Source of the DNA: Desulfobacterales bacterium
Lineage (GTDB): Bacteria; Desulfobacterota; Desulfobacteria; Desulfobacterales; C00003060
NCBI GenBank assembly: GCA_030613145.1
Contig: JAUWMM010000054.1
Location: 1-8,567 of the forward strand
Length of the DNA stretch: 8,567 nucleotides
Direction of reading: 5' to 3'
Below the pieces are notes generated by a model, which did not search any database, was not told the origin of the DNA, and saw only the letters and a program-made list of their open reading frames with translations. Shown here piece by piece: positions 1-6,851 of the stretch (its first letter is position 1; each line of letters starts with the position of its first letter). The translations under genes were made by a program, and so were the position numbers.

Positions 1-135
1 GTTCAGCCGTCGCAGCCAGTGCTTTGGCGAAGTCGGCTCGTAGCCAAGAAGGCTACTATGGCGAAGTCGGCGATTGCGGAAAAGGGCCATTTATGGATGG
101 AAACTAACCAAATAACGAAATACGGAGGAAATTGA
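1..135 (+). other. Unassigned 5' edge; possible 3' tail of an upstream ccm gene
   Basis: All three plus-strand frames enter the window open, with stops at 41-43, 105-107 and 133-135. The frame 1 reading runs furthest; its TGA shares one base with the ATG of the next gene (TGATG), as coupled genes often do. In many Ccm operons ccmC precedes ccmD, so the upstream gene could be ccmC. None of the three short peptides is recognisable as a CcmC C-terminus, and much of the stretch is a repeat. I cannot say which frame, if any, is coding. Confidence 0.2.
25..71. repeat. REP-like palindromic element with flanking direct repeats
   Basis: A perfect 6-bp stem, GTAGCC (40-45) and GGCTAC (51-56), encloses a 5-base loop (AAGAA). 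It is bracketed by two exact copies of the 13-base word TGGCGAAGTCGGC at 25-37 and 59-71. A hairpin framed by GC-rich direct repeats between genes resembles dispersed REP-type elements. It could instead lie inside the 3' end of the upstream gene. Its copy number in the genome is unknown. Confidence 0.5.
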
Positions 136-254
136 TGAAAGAGGGCTTAAATTTTGTAATGGGGGTTAATCTTGTTGTATGGTTCGGAATAGCCTTTTAT
201 CTGTTTATCCTGGACCGAAGAATAAAAAAATTGGAAGACTCGTCCACGCATTAA
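135..254 (+). CDS. ccmD: CcmD-like small membrane protein (heme exporter subunit D)
   Basis: This 39-residue gene starts at ATG 135, with a strong Shine-Dalgarno GGAGG at 124-128 and a 6-base spacer. The protein has a short N-terminus, one hydrophobic helix at about residues 5-26 (ending VVWFGIAFYLFIL) and a basic, charged tail (DRRIKKLED). That is the whole architecture of CcmD: one membrane helix followed by a cytoplasmic charged tail. In the known pathway CcmD sits with CcmABC and is needed to release heme-loaded CcmE. The position just before ccmE matches the usual ccmC-ccmD-ccmE order. Sequence conservation in CcmD is weak, so the call rests on size, topology and context. About 56 bases separate it from ccmE, with no terminator visible between them. 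Confidence 0.75.
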   Translation: MKEGLNFVMGVNLVVWFGIAFYLFILDRRIKKLEDSSTH

Positions 255-310
255 CAGATAAATCGGCAACAGGTATGAAAGCCCTGAAATTTTTAGCGTA
301 AGGATAAGAG

Positions 311-694
311 ATGCCAAAGAAATCCTACATTATTGGCGCAATCGTCATTATTGTGGCCTTGATCATGGCTATGCATTCTTTCAAATCCTCCTTGACCAGT
401 TACGTGAGTGTCGGCGAGGCCAAGGTGAGCAAGCGGCCCGTGCAGGTAGCCGGCATTGTGGTTGGGGGTAGTAAGAGGTATGATTTCAAGAAGAACAGCT
501 TGTTTTTTACCTTACGGGAAGATGGCGGCGACGAAATGGTGGTTCAATATGACGGACCCAAGCCCGCAACCTTTAATGATGCAACCAAGGTTGTGGCTAT
601 AGGCAAATACGAACCGAAAAAGCAGGTTTTTGCAGCCAGAGAACTGTTGGTCAAGTGTCCCACAAAATATGAAGGGCAGGTCAAGGGAGAATGA
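311..694 (+). CDS. ccmE: Cytochrome c-type biogenesis protein CcmE, cysteine-type heme chaperone
   Basis: A 127-residue periplasmic heme chaperone. One N-terminal membrane anchor lies at about residues 5-23, followed by the small beta-barrel (OB-fold) domain from about residue 34 to 114, including VQYDG (78-82) and VVAIGKY (94-100). CcmE normally binds heme covalently through the histidine of an HxxxY motif. Here the equivalent place reads C-P-T-K-Y, with Cys116 (TGT, 656-658) and Tyr120. This CxxxY form is known from Desulfovibrio and some archaea, where cysteine replaces histidine as the heme-attachment residue. The start ATG 311 has AAGGA at 300-304 with a 6-base spacer. The stop overlaps the ccmF start by 4 bases (ATGA), which suggests translational coupling. 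The tail after the motif is only seven residues, short for the family. The family call is strong; the cysteine attachment is inferred by homology. Confidence 0.92.
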   Translation: MPKKSYIIGAIVIIVALIMAMHSFKSSLTSYVSVGEAKVSKRPVQVAGIVVGGSKRYDFKKNSLFFTLREDGGDEMVVQYDGPKPATFNDATKVVAIGKYEPKKQVFAARELLVKCPTKYEGQVKGE

Positions 695-2925
695 GCAATC
701 CAGGCCAAGTGACGATGTGGTTAGGGCTGATTGCCGTGTGTATATCATCGGCATGTTACGCGGTCCTGTGTTTTAATAGGGACAACAGATTGGCCCGATA
801 CGCGGCCCGCAGCAGTTTTGTCGGTTTTGCCACACTTGCGACCATTGCCTCGATGCTTTTAATGCACTTCATACTGAACCACGATTTTCGCTACAGCTAT
901 GTGGCCGGATATTCGTCCCGCGATCTACCCTTAGAGTATCTTGTCAGCTCCTTCTGGGCAGGCCAGGAGGGCAGCTTCCTTCTATGGGTATTACTTGGGG
1001 CCTGGCTTGGTATCCTGGTGATGTTCAAGGCAAAGGATATGGAACCCCAGGTAATGCTTATTTATAACCTTAATCACATCTTCCTTGCCATCTTGTTGAT
1101 CAAGCAGAGCCCTTTTGAATTACTCCTTTTTACCCCGCCTGACGGCCAAGGGCTCAACATGCTCCTGCAAGACCCATGGATGGTAATCCATCCCCCCGTG
1201 GTATTCCTGGGTTATGCGGCATTTTCCGTCCCCTTTGCCTATGCGGTTGCCGCCCTTTGGCGCAGAGAATATGATGGATGGATCAAGCCTGCGCTCCCGT
1301 GGGCGGCCTTCTCATTCGTGAGCCTGGGGGCCGGTATCATTATCGGTGCATATTGGTCCTACAAGGTCTTGGGCTGGGGTGGTTATTGGGGCTGGGATCC
1401 GGTGGAAAACGCGTCCCTTCTGCCGTGGCTTGCGGTAATTGCATTAATGCACGGCATGATTTTGCAGCAGACACGGCGTAAATTGCGCAAGACAAACTTT
1501 GTGTTGGCTGTTTTTTCATTTCTTCTCGTCATATACTGTACATTTCTAACCAGGTCCGGTGTTCTGGCCGACTTTTCGGTTCATTCTTTTGTGGATCTTG
1601 GCATCACCGGGTGGCTGGTCATCTTCATGTTCGCTTTTTTGGCCATTTCCATCGGTTTTTTTGTGGCCAGGGCAAAGGAAATCCCTGTTTCCAAGAAGGG
1701 TGAAGGCCTGAGCTATTTTTCCAGGGAATTTGGCCTTATTGCCGCGATCATTATCCTTTGTCTCTCCACTGTAGTAATCGGTCTAGGCACATCAGCACCC
1801 CTTATCACCAGGGCGCTTGAGAAAGCCTCAAAGGTCTCAACTCAATTTTATGTGGATACAAATTTGCCCTTCGGCATTCTTATGCTGTTTCTGCTCGGCT
1901 TCGTTCCCCTGCTGGCATGGGGGAAAAACACCGTTTCGAAGCTCACTCGCAAATTGATCTGGGCTACCCTAGGCGGAATCACATCCGGGGTCATCACCCT
2001 GGCTAGTGGCTTTCCGGGCACGGGAGTGTTTCTCCTTTCACTGTTTGCCGGGGCTGCCGCAGGCATGAACCTGATTTTGGTCGTAAACCTGATCAGAAAA
2101 AAAATTACAATCTCTAGCGGTGCGGTTGCCCATTTAGGGGTCGGTTTGATGTTTCTGGGTATTGTGTCTTCGTCTGTATATGATCGTTCTGAAAAACTGC
2201 TACTGGCACAAGGCTCTTTGCAAAATGCCATGGGCTATGAAATGAAGTTTCAGAACCCCACACTTTTAAGAGAGGGAAAGGGGGTTCGCTTATACCTTCC
2301 AGTGGAGGTAAAGAGGGGTTCGGCCCAATTCATTGCACGGCCGGACATCTTTTCTGAAGCCGGCCCAGATGGCCAGATGAAACGTTTCGCCCATCCCCAT
2401 ATTCGGCGAGGATTTATTTCAGATTTTTACATGTCTCCGGTGGATTTTGACCCGGGCAAGAAGACACACGGTCCGGGAGATTACATCACCGTAAAAAAGG
2501 GAGACAAAGTACAGTTTCATGACTATGAGCTTACTTTTGAGCGTTTTGATGTATCAGGCATGACGAGCAAAAAAGATTCTCGACATATGAGGGTGGGGGC
2601 CAATATTGTGGTTTCCCATAAAGGGGCCGAGTCGGTTAGCTTGAAACCTATGATGACTGTAGGGGAAAAAAATGAACCCTCAAGCCGGGTACAACTGCCC
2701 GGCCCTAAAGATGCCTATTTGACGCTCATGAGCATTGACGCCGGTGCCAAAACGATTGGCTTTGTCTACCACGGACCCGAATCTGCTGCCAAGAAACATG
2801 TTGAATCTCCCCCTGCTCTGATTGCAGAAGTCAGTATCAAACCCGGCATGACCATGCTGTGGCTGGGCACTATCCTCATGCTTGCAGGGGGCGTAATCGC
2901 TATTGTTCGACACTTGCCGAAATGA
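691..2925 (+). CDS. ccmF: Cytochrome c heme lyase subunit CcmF
   Basis: A 744-residue polytopic membrane protein of the heme handling family, which takes heme from holo-CcmE and ligates it to the CxxCH motif of apocytochrome c on the periplasmic side. The tryptophan-rich WWD heme-binding segment is clear at about residues 227-246 ([18 protein letters not shown]). Four histidines match the CcmF heme ligands: His167 (IHPP) and His298 (SVHSF) on the periplasmic side, His254 (LMHG) and His481 (AHLG) in membrane helices. The conserved GQEGSFLLW is at 91-99. A large soluble periplasmic region spans about 498-720, before a last helix at about 723-742. CcmF proteins are commonly about 650 residues, so this one is long, mainly in that C-terminal domain. 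The start overlaps the ccmE stop by ATGA, and the stop overlaps the next gene in the same way. No CcmG or CcmH follows within the window. Confidence 0.96.
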   Translation: MSNPGQVTMWLGLIAVCISSACYAVLCFNRDNRLARYAARSSFVGFATLATIASMLLMHFILNHDFRYSYVAGYSSRDLPLEYLVSSFWAGQEGSFLLWVLLGAWLGILVMFKAKDMEPQVMLIYNLNHIFLAILLIKQSPFELLLFTPPDGQGLNMLLQDPWMVIHPPVVFLGYAAFSVPFAYAVAALWRREYDGWIKPALPWAAFSFVSLGAGIIIGAYWSYKVLGWGGYWGWDPVENASLLPWLAVIALMHGMILQQTRRKLRKTNFVLAVFSFLLVIYCTFLTRSGVLADFSVHSFVDLGITGWLVIFMFAFLAISIGFFVARAKEIPVSKKGEGLSYFSREFGLIAAIIILCLSTVVIGLGTSAPLITRALEKASKVSTQFYVDTNLPFGILMLFLLGFVPLLAWGKNTVSKLTRKLIWATLGGITSGVITLASGFPGTGVFLLSLFAGAAAGMNLILVVNLIRKKITISSGAVAHLGVGLMFLGIVSSSVYDRSEKLLLAQGSLQNAMGYEMKFQNPTLLREGKGVRLYLPVEVKRGSAQFIARPDIFSEAGPDGQMKRFAHPHIRRGFISDFYMSPVDFDPGKKTHGPGDYITVKKGDKVQFHDYELTFERFDVSGMTSKKDSRHMRVGANIVVSHKGAESVSLKPMMTVGEKNEPSSRVQLPGPKDAYLTLMSIDAGAKTIGFVYHGPESAAKKHVESPPALIAEVSIKPGMTMLWLGTILMLAGGVIAIVRHLPK

Positions 2926-3977
2926 GTCGGTGCCCACCCACAAGCCACCCCTGCCTTTTTCACTCGCTCCCATCAAGTGGGAGGGAGTACGCTTGGCTCA
3001 AGCTGTTTGCCATAGGCCTGTTGACGATCTCTTTGATGGCTTGCAGCGTCAAAAGGGTTTGGTATCGACTATGGCCCCAAGAGATGGCTTGGTACCAGCA
3101 AGACACCCCGGATTTGGTGTTGAAGTCGGACCTTGAGGAGTGCAGATCCGTTGCGGATGATCGGACAAGCATCGGTCATTGCATGCAAGCCAAGGGGTAT
3201 CTACTGATTCCACGTGCCGAGACAGAACTGTTAAGCGTTAGGTCGCTTCAAGGTAAAGGTTTTGATGAAGAAGAAATTGCGGCAAGCCTTCACTGGAACA
3301 AAAAAAAGGTTATGCATTACACGGATAAAGAGTATGAGTTGTCTCACATTGATTCTCTTGGCAGTCAACCCGTTGACATACTGACAAGCATAGGTAAACC
3401 CGCGGTAAAGCCTCTTATTGCCGCACTGAAGGACAATTATCCGCATGTCAGACGACATGCAGCAGAAGCTCTTGGCGAGATAAAGGACCCGCGTGCAGTG
3501 GGGCCTCTGATTGCTGCGTTGAAGGATACGGATTCGCTCATTCGCAGACATGCAGTCGAAGCACTATGCAAAATCGGGGATCTTCGTGCAATAAAACCCC
3601 TAATTGATGTCCTGAATGAAGATCGCGAATCGCATGTAAGAACGAGTGCGGCAGAGGCATTGGGATGGATTGAGGAACCGAGCGTGGTAGCCCCCCTCAT
3701 TTGTGCACTCAAAGATGAGCATTGGAATGTGCGGAGTAGTTCAGCAAGGGCATTGGGAAAAATAAAGGATCGGCGTGCAGTGGAACCCTTAGTTTGTGCG
3801 CTGAAGGATGAGGATGCAACCGTTAGAGGCTATGCAGCTGATGCCTTGGGTGAGATTAAAGATGCACGTGCAGTAGAGCCGTTGGTTTCAGCCTTAAAAG
3901 ATGAGAACAGGGGTGTTCGCAAAAGAGCGGCAAGGGCATTGACAAACATAACCGGAAACGAGTTCGTAGGGCAATAG
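2922..3977 (+). CDS. Predicted lipoprotein with six HEAT-like (PBS-lyase type) repeats
   Basis: A 351-residue protein if started at ATG 2922, which overlaps the ccmF stop as ATGA. A hydrophobic segment ([16 protein letters not shown]) ends in a lipobox L-M-A-C at Cys41, predicting signal peptidase II processing and lipid anchoring on the periplasmic side. Next comes a short domain with Cys74 and Cys87, the latter in the motif CMQAKGY, which recurs in small bacterial lipoproteins; the two cysteines may pair. From about residue 159 to the end are six tandem repeats of about 31 residues with the consensus AVxPLIxALKDxxxxVRxxAAxALGxIKD, a protein-binding alpha-solenoid scaffold. Coupling to ccmF suggests a role in cytochrome c assembly, but that is inference; the domains only say it binds something. 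The first 25 or so residues are an odd leader overlapping a hairpin repeat, so the true start may lie later. No ATG, GTG or TTG occurs in frame between 2925 and the lipobox. Confidence 0.8.
   Translation: MSRCPPTSHPCLFHSLPSSGREYAWLKLFAIGLLTISLMACSVKRVWYRLWPQEMAWYQQDTPDLVLKSDLEECRSVADDRTSIGHCMQAKGYLLIPRAETELLSVRSLQGKGFDEEEIAASLHWNKKKVMHYTDKEYELSHIDSLGSQPVDILTSIGKPAVKPLIAALKDNYPHVRRHAAEALGEIKDPRAVGPLIAALKDTDSLIRRHAVEALCKIGDLRAIKPLIDVLNEDRESHVRTSAAEALGWIEEPSVVAPLICALKDEHWNVRSSSARALGKIKDRRAVEPLVCALKDEDATVRGYAADALGEIKDARAVEPLVSALKDENRGVRKRAARALTNITGNEFVGQ
2962..2988. repeat. Hairpin repeat in the leader of the lipoprotein gene
   Basis: A near-perfect inverted repeat: ACTC (2962-2965), a mismatched G, CTCCCA (2967-2972), loop TCAAG (2973-2977), TGGGAG (2978-2983), a mismatched G, GAGT (2985-2988). 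Ten paired bases around one G-G mismatch make a stable hairpin. The surrounding C-rich stretch (about 2933-2961) adds to the look of a dispersed repeat rather than coding sequence. It lies 37 bases after the ccmF stop and just before the hydrophobic signal-peptide codons, so it could tune translation of the downstream gene. There is no U-tract, so a classical intrinsic terminator is unlikely. Confidence 0.55.
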
Positions 3978-3990
3978 AACAAGGAACTGA

Positions 3991-4132
3991 GAGACCTTTG
4001 CAAAACCGTCGTTTTTTCGTGATGCGGCGTCAGGCTTCGAATTTTAATCCTCGAAATACATAATGTATTCCTCCGGTTAAAATTTTTGCCTTCCTTGCCT
4101 GACAAAAAAATGTCGCCTTTTTCAAAGGTCTC
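3991..4132. mobile_element. MITE-like palindromic element, 142 bp, with target-site duplication
   Basis: Terminal inverted repeats of 10 perfect bases, GAGACCTTTG (3991-4000) and CAAAGGTCTC (4123-4132), continue inward imperfectly through A-rich and T-rich tracts. The ends are flanked directly by the 5-base direct repeat ACTGA at 3986-3990 and 4133-4137, the expected mark of transposition. Internal paired arms include GTCAGGC (4029-4035) with GCCTGAC (4097-4103), and AATTTTAAxCC (4040-4050) with its complement from 4075. The centre is AATACAT-A-ATGTATT (4055-4069). There is no transposase gene, so movement would need an enzyme supplied in trans. It sits between convergent genes, 13 bases past the lipoprotein stop, and the folded RNA could help separate the two transcripts. 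Confidence 0.75.
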
Positions 4133-4175
4133 ACTGAAAGAATCCTGTTACAGAAGTAGGGCAGGGCAATTGGCA

Positions 4176-5594
4176 TTACTCGAAGACTAGATCCTTTTCA
4201 ATAACGCTTCCGTCACGAATGGTGACCTGGGTGTCCGTGCTGTTGGCAATAACCACCTTATCCCTGACTGCAACCCCTTTTCCAAATACCACATCTCCGT
4301 AAACTTCAAGGGACACACAGTCAAGCAAAGATGGAACCCCCTGTGGGAAACGCGTCTTAAGCTGGTCGATTTTCTTGTAGTACCTGCCGTCAAGTCTTAC
4401 TTCCAGGGTGGCCAGCCGTCTATTAGGGTTTTGGATTACATGGTAGTCGTCTGTGAGCACATAGCAGTCGGACCAGAGTGCAAGAAGATCCTGGCATTTC
4501 TTCACAGGCACAAACCGCGTCCTTGGCACGCGAACAGCCGTAGCCCCGTCAAATACGGAAATAGCCGATCCCATAGCTGTTTCTATCTGATAGACACGAG
4601 GCGTTGACTCATCTTTGGGGTCAACCGTCTTGGGGTTTCTAATCATAGGGAGTCGGATCACATTGCGATGGGCTTTAAGTAATTCTTTCAATGCCAAGAG
4701 GTTTACCCAGATCGTGTTGGTATTAAAGTATCTGTAGACATTGATGTCCTGGAACTCCTCCATATCATCTTCTGGACACTGAGCAATTTCCCGCAGTGTT
4801 AATCGACCGTTCTTGAGGCGTGCAAGATGCCCTCCTTTGCTGTCAGCCTTGGTTCGATCTGCCACTTCCATCATGAACGGAAAATTATGCTTAGCAAAAT
4901 AGCCGAGGATAGTCTCATCCACGACTGCACCCAGGTTGTCGGAGTTTGAGATGAACGCATAACGGATTCCGGCACCGAGAAGCTTTTGAAGCATGCCCGA
5001 GCTCACCAGGGCCGAGTAGATGTCACCATGGCCTAGCGGATTCCATTCCATGTCCGGGTCGGAGGGCCAGATGGCAGGGGTCAGGCCGTCTTGAAAGACT
5101 TTCGGAAATTTGTGCTGCAAGAAAGTCAGAGGGATCTCTGTGGCAAGGTCTTTATAGGAAGAAAGGGCCTCCTGCGTATCGGTCTCTGTGTTGAAACTAT
5201 TCATCAGCACAAAAGGGAGGTTGACCCCGAACTTGCGCCTACAGGTAAGAATCTGACTGGCAATAATATCCAAAAAGGTCAGACCGTTTTTGACCTCCAG
5301 CAGGGACTTGGCCCGGGACAGGCCCATGCTGGTCCCAAGGCCACCGTTCAGCTTAATTACCACCACTTTTTCCAGGGCTGCTCGTCCTGCCTCCGTCAGC
5401 CCGGAAAGCTTTTCTGCGTCAGCGACCCCTTCTTCCCCCACCGGATCTATGTCTGCCTTTGTGATTAAGCCGGTTTCGCCTCGCACCAACAGGGTATAGT
5501 AATGCCTGAAGGTATCAATAACCAAGGGCGGAAGGCAGTTTTTCCCTATCTTATCAGCAAACGGCTGAAATTGTATGGCTATTTTCGTTTCCAG
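4176..5594 (-). CDS. UTP--glucose-1-phosphate uridylyltransferase, eukaryotic (UDPGP) type
   Basis: Makes UDP-glucose from UTP and glucose-1-phosphate for polysaccharide and lipopolysaccharide synthesis. It belongs to the UDPGP family of the eukaryotic UGP type, not the bacterial GalU type. Counting from the CTG at 5594 (472 residues), the nucleotide-binding loop LNGGLGTSMG is at 82-91 with its downstream Lys96. Then come NPLGHGDIY (185-193), SNSDNLGA (216-223), KGGHL (253-257), FNTN (290-293) and VPRTRFVPVK (356-365), with a C-terminal beta-helix-like segment. The start is uncertain. The first conventional start in this frame is TTG at 5525, but the in-frame codons upstream still read like the family (QPFADK, then LP), and the frame is open back to the Yip1-gene stop at 5633-5631. 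No ATG, GTG or TTG lies in that stretch; CTG at 5594 is the best candidate. A start at TTG 5525 gives 449 residues. It is the last gene of the minus-strand run, 36 bases after its neighbour. Confidence 0.93.
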   Translation of the reverse strand: METKIAIQFQPFADKIGKNCLPPLVIDTFRHYYTLLVRGETGLITKADIDPVGEEGVADAEKLSGLTEAGRAALEKVVVIKLNGGLGTSMGLSRAKSLLEVKNGLTFLDIIASQILTCRRKFGVNLPFVLMNSFNTETDTQEALSSYKDLATEIPLTFLQHKFPKVFQDGLTPAIWPSDPDMEWNPLGHGDIYSALVSSGMLQKLLGAGIRYAFISNSDNLGAVVDETILGYFAKHNFPFMMEVADRTKADSKGGHLARLKNGRLTLREIAQCPEDDMEEFQDINVYRYFNTNTIWVNLLALKELLKAHRNVIRLPMIRNPKTVDPKDESTPRVYQIETAMGSAISVFDGATAVRVPRTRFVPVKKCQDLLALWSDCYVLTDDYHVIQNPNRRLATLEVRLDGRYYKKIDQLKTRFPQGVPSLLDCVSLEVYGDVVFGKGVAVRDKVVIANSTDTQVTIRDGSVIEKDLVFE

Positions 5595-5630
5595 CGGATT
5601 GGACTCTTTTATGGTGGTTGATAGCGTGTC

Positions 5631-6200
5631 TCAGGGCGCAACAGTTGGCGCCTGGCCGCCCAGGACATGGTACACTACATATCCAAGCACCATATACGTG
5701 ATCAATGTCATTAAGATAGCCAGCGCAGCCCGGGAGACTCTAATCGAAAATGCATAACTGAGACCCAAGGCAATCAGATAAAGCCGGTAAAACTCAAGGA
5801 GAAGTCCCACCATAGGAATCCAAGTAACCAGGTTCACTGCGGCTGCATAGGCGTTTACCCTGAGGGCTGCCTGGTAGGTTCCCGATGCCTTGAAAAACCT
5901 TGTGATGAAAAAAAAGAGTATTCCTGCTGTCACAAAAGGCATTGCTATTCCATATGTTATATTCCGGACGACGATAGTTGGATTCCTAAGAGATAGGCTG
6001 ACAAACAGGGTATGGATAAGGACACAACAGACAAGGAATAAGGCCGGATTTCGCACCCCACCCTCTTTTTTCATCCTCTTGTAGAAAAGTTTCGGCGAAA
6101 GCAAAACCCTTTTTGCAGTACCAAAAAGGCTGCTCAGAAAATTGCTGGGTACAAAGTCGTATTGGGCTTCCTGTTCTTGGGATGTTGTCGGGTCCGTCAT
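5631..6200 (-). CDS. Yip1-family integral membrane protein
   Basis: A 189-residue protein with a soluble N-terminus of about 50 residues and roughly five hydrophobic helices at about 53-71, 84-103, 114-130, 131-150 and 158-181. The soluble part contains the typical lead-in of bacterial Yip1-domain proteins, with a short amphipathic stretch and a phrase like LLSPKLFYKRM followed by a small basic turn (KKEGGVRNP). Yip1-domain proteins in bacteria have no agreed biochemical role, so none is assigned. The ATG at 6200 shares its A with the TAA of the upstream hydrolase gene (TAATG), which points to translational coupling. UDP-glucose pyrophosphorylase follows in the same frame. The family call rests on the helix pattern and motif, and is moderate. 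Confidence 0.72.
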   Translation of the reverse strand: MTDPTTSQEQEAQYDFVPSNFLSSLFGTAKRVLLSPKLFYKRMKKEGGVRNPALFLVCCVLIHTLFVSLSLRNPTIVVRNITYGIAMPFVTAGILFFFITRFFKASGTYQAALRVNAYAAAVNLVTWIPMVGLLLEFYRLYLIALGLSYAFSIRVSRAALAILMTLITYMVLGYVVYHVLGGQAPTVAP

Positions 6201-6847
6201 TATGCGAGTTGAAAGTCCGTGATGTAGGGGTTGTGTCTTTTTTCCAGTGCAATAGTTGAAGTCGGGCTCCCTCCATAGTCGTGGCCGGGCCAGATAATCG
6301 TCTCATCCGGAAGAGAAAGCAATCTGTCTTTAATAGATCTGAGCAAGGTTTCCATTGAGCCCCCTGGTAGATCGGTTCTCCCGACTGCACCCACAAAAAG
6401 CGTATCTCCAGTGAAAAGGTTGTTCTCCACATAAAGACAGATGCCTCCGGGAGAATGGCCCGGGGTGTGGAGCACGGTCAACCCGTTGTCTCCAAATGCG
6501 ATGATATCCTCGTCCTTTAAGAGCACATCTGCTGAAGGAGATGGTGTAAAGCCCATCTGCATGGCCATGAAATGCCCCTCATGCGTGTTGAAGAACTGAT
6601 CATCCAGGGCGTGCATATATATCTTTGCCCCGGTCTGCTCTGCGATCTTGCGGTTTCCGCAGGTATGATCAGGATGGCCGTGGGTATTTACAACGGATTC
6701 AATGGTAAGGCCTAAGCCCCGGGCAGTTTCAAGGATGCGTTCTTCTTCTCCTGCCGGATCGATTACCAGCCCCTTGTGCGTATCTTCGCATCCAAGGACA
6801 TAACTAAACACGTCCATTGGGCCGACCCTCATTTGCTTGATAATCAT
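6200..6847 (-). CDS. Metallo-beta-lactamase-fold hydrolase, glyoxalase II-like
   Basis: A 215-residue cytoplasmic hydrolase from ATG 6847. The metal-binding signature THGHPDH gives His56, His58, Asp60 and His61. The other ligands are His131 (HTPGHS), Asp148 (FTGDTLF) and His189 (PGHDYG), completing a two-metal site. GRTDLPGG and the C-terminal PGHDYGGSPTS...EKRHNPY are typical of the hydroxyacylglutathione hydrolase-like subgroup. Full-length glyoxalase II has an added C-terminal glutathione-binding domain and is about 250 residues or more. This protein lacks it, so the thioester substrate is unknown. ATG 6847 is preferred over in-frame starts at 6865 (TTG) and 6862 (ATG) because it has GAGG 9 bases upstream and gives the family N-terminus (MIIKQMRVGPMD). 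Only 4 bases separate it from the ilvE stop, so the two are likely cotranscribed. Confidence 0.9.
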   Translation of the reverse strand: MIIKQMRVGPMDVFSYVLGCEDTHKGLVIDPAGEEERILETARGLGLTIESVVNTHGHPDHTCGNRKIAEQTGAKIYMHALDDQFFNTHEGHFMAMQMGFTPSPSADVLLKDEDIIAFGDNGLTVLHTPGHSPGGICLYVENNLFTGDTLFVGAVGRTDLPGGSMETLLRSIKDRLLSLPDETIIWPGHDYGGSPTSTIALEKRHNPYITDFQLA

Positions 6848-6851
6848 CTTG

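Noticed and set aside
275..301. Eight-codon ATG reading frame between the ccmD-like gene and ccmE
   Set aside because: It is very short, with no good ribosome binding site and no recognisable peptide; chance is the simplest explanation.
1848..2231. 127-codon minus-strand open frame inside ccmF
   Set aside because: It lies wholly opposite conserved ccmF codons and has no features of its own.
2859..2921. Earlier in-frame ATG for the lipoprotein gene, inside ccmF
   Set aside because: It would overlap ccmF by 67 bases and add an unlikely Cys- and Arg-rich leader; ATG 2922 with the ATGA overlap is better.
4101..4122. GACA/TGTC hairpin with A and T tracts as an intrinsic terminator
   Set aside because: The stem is only four bases and AT-rich; it belongs to the end of the MITE-like palindrome. 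A termination effect is possible but not shown.
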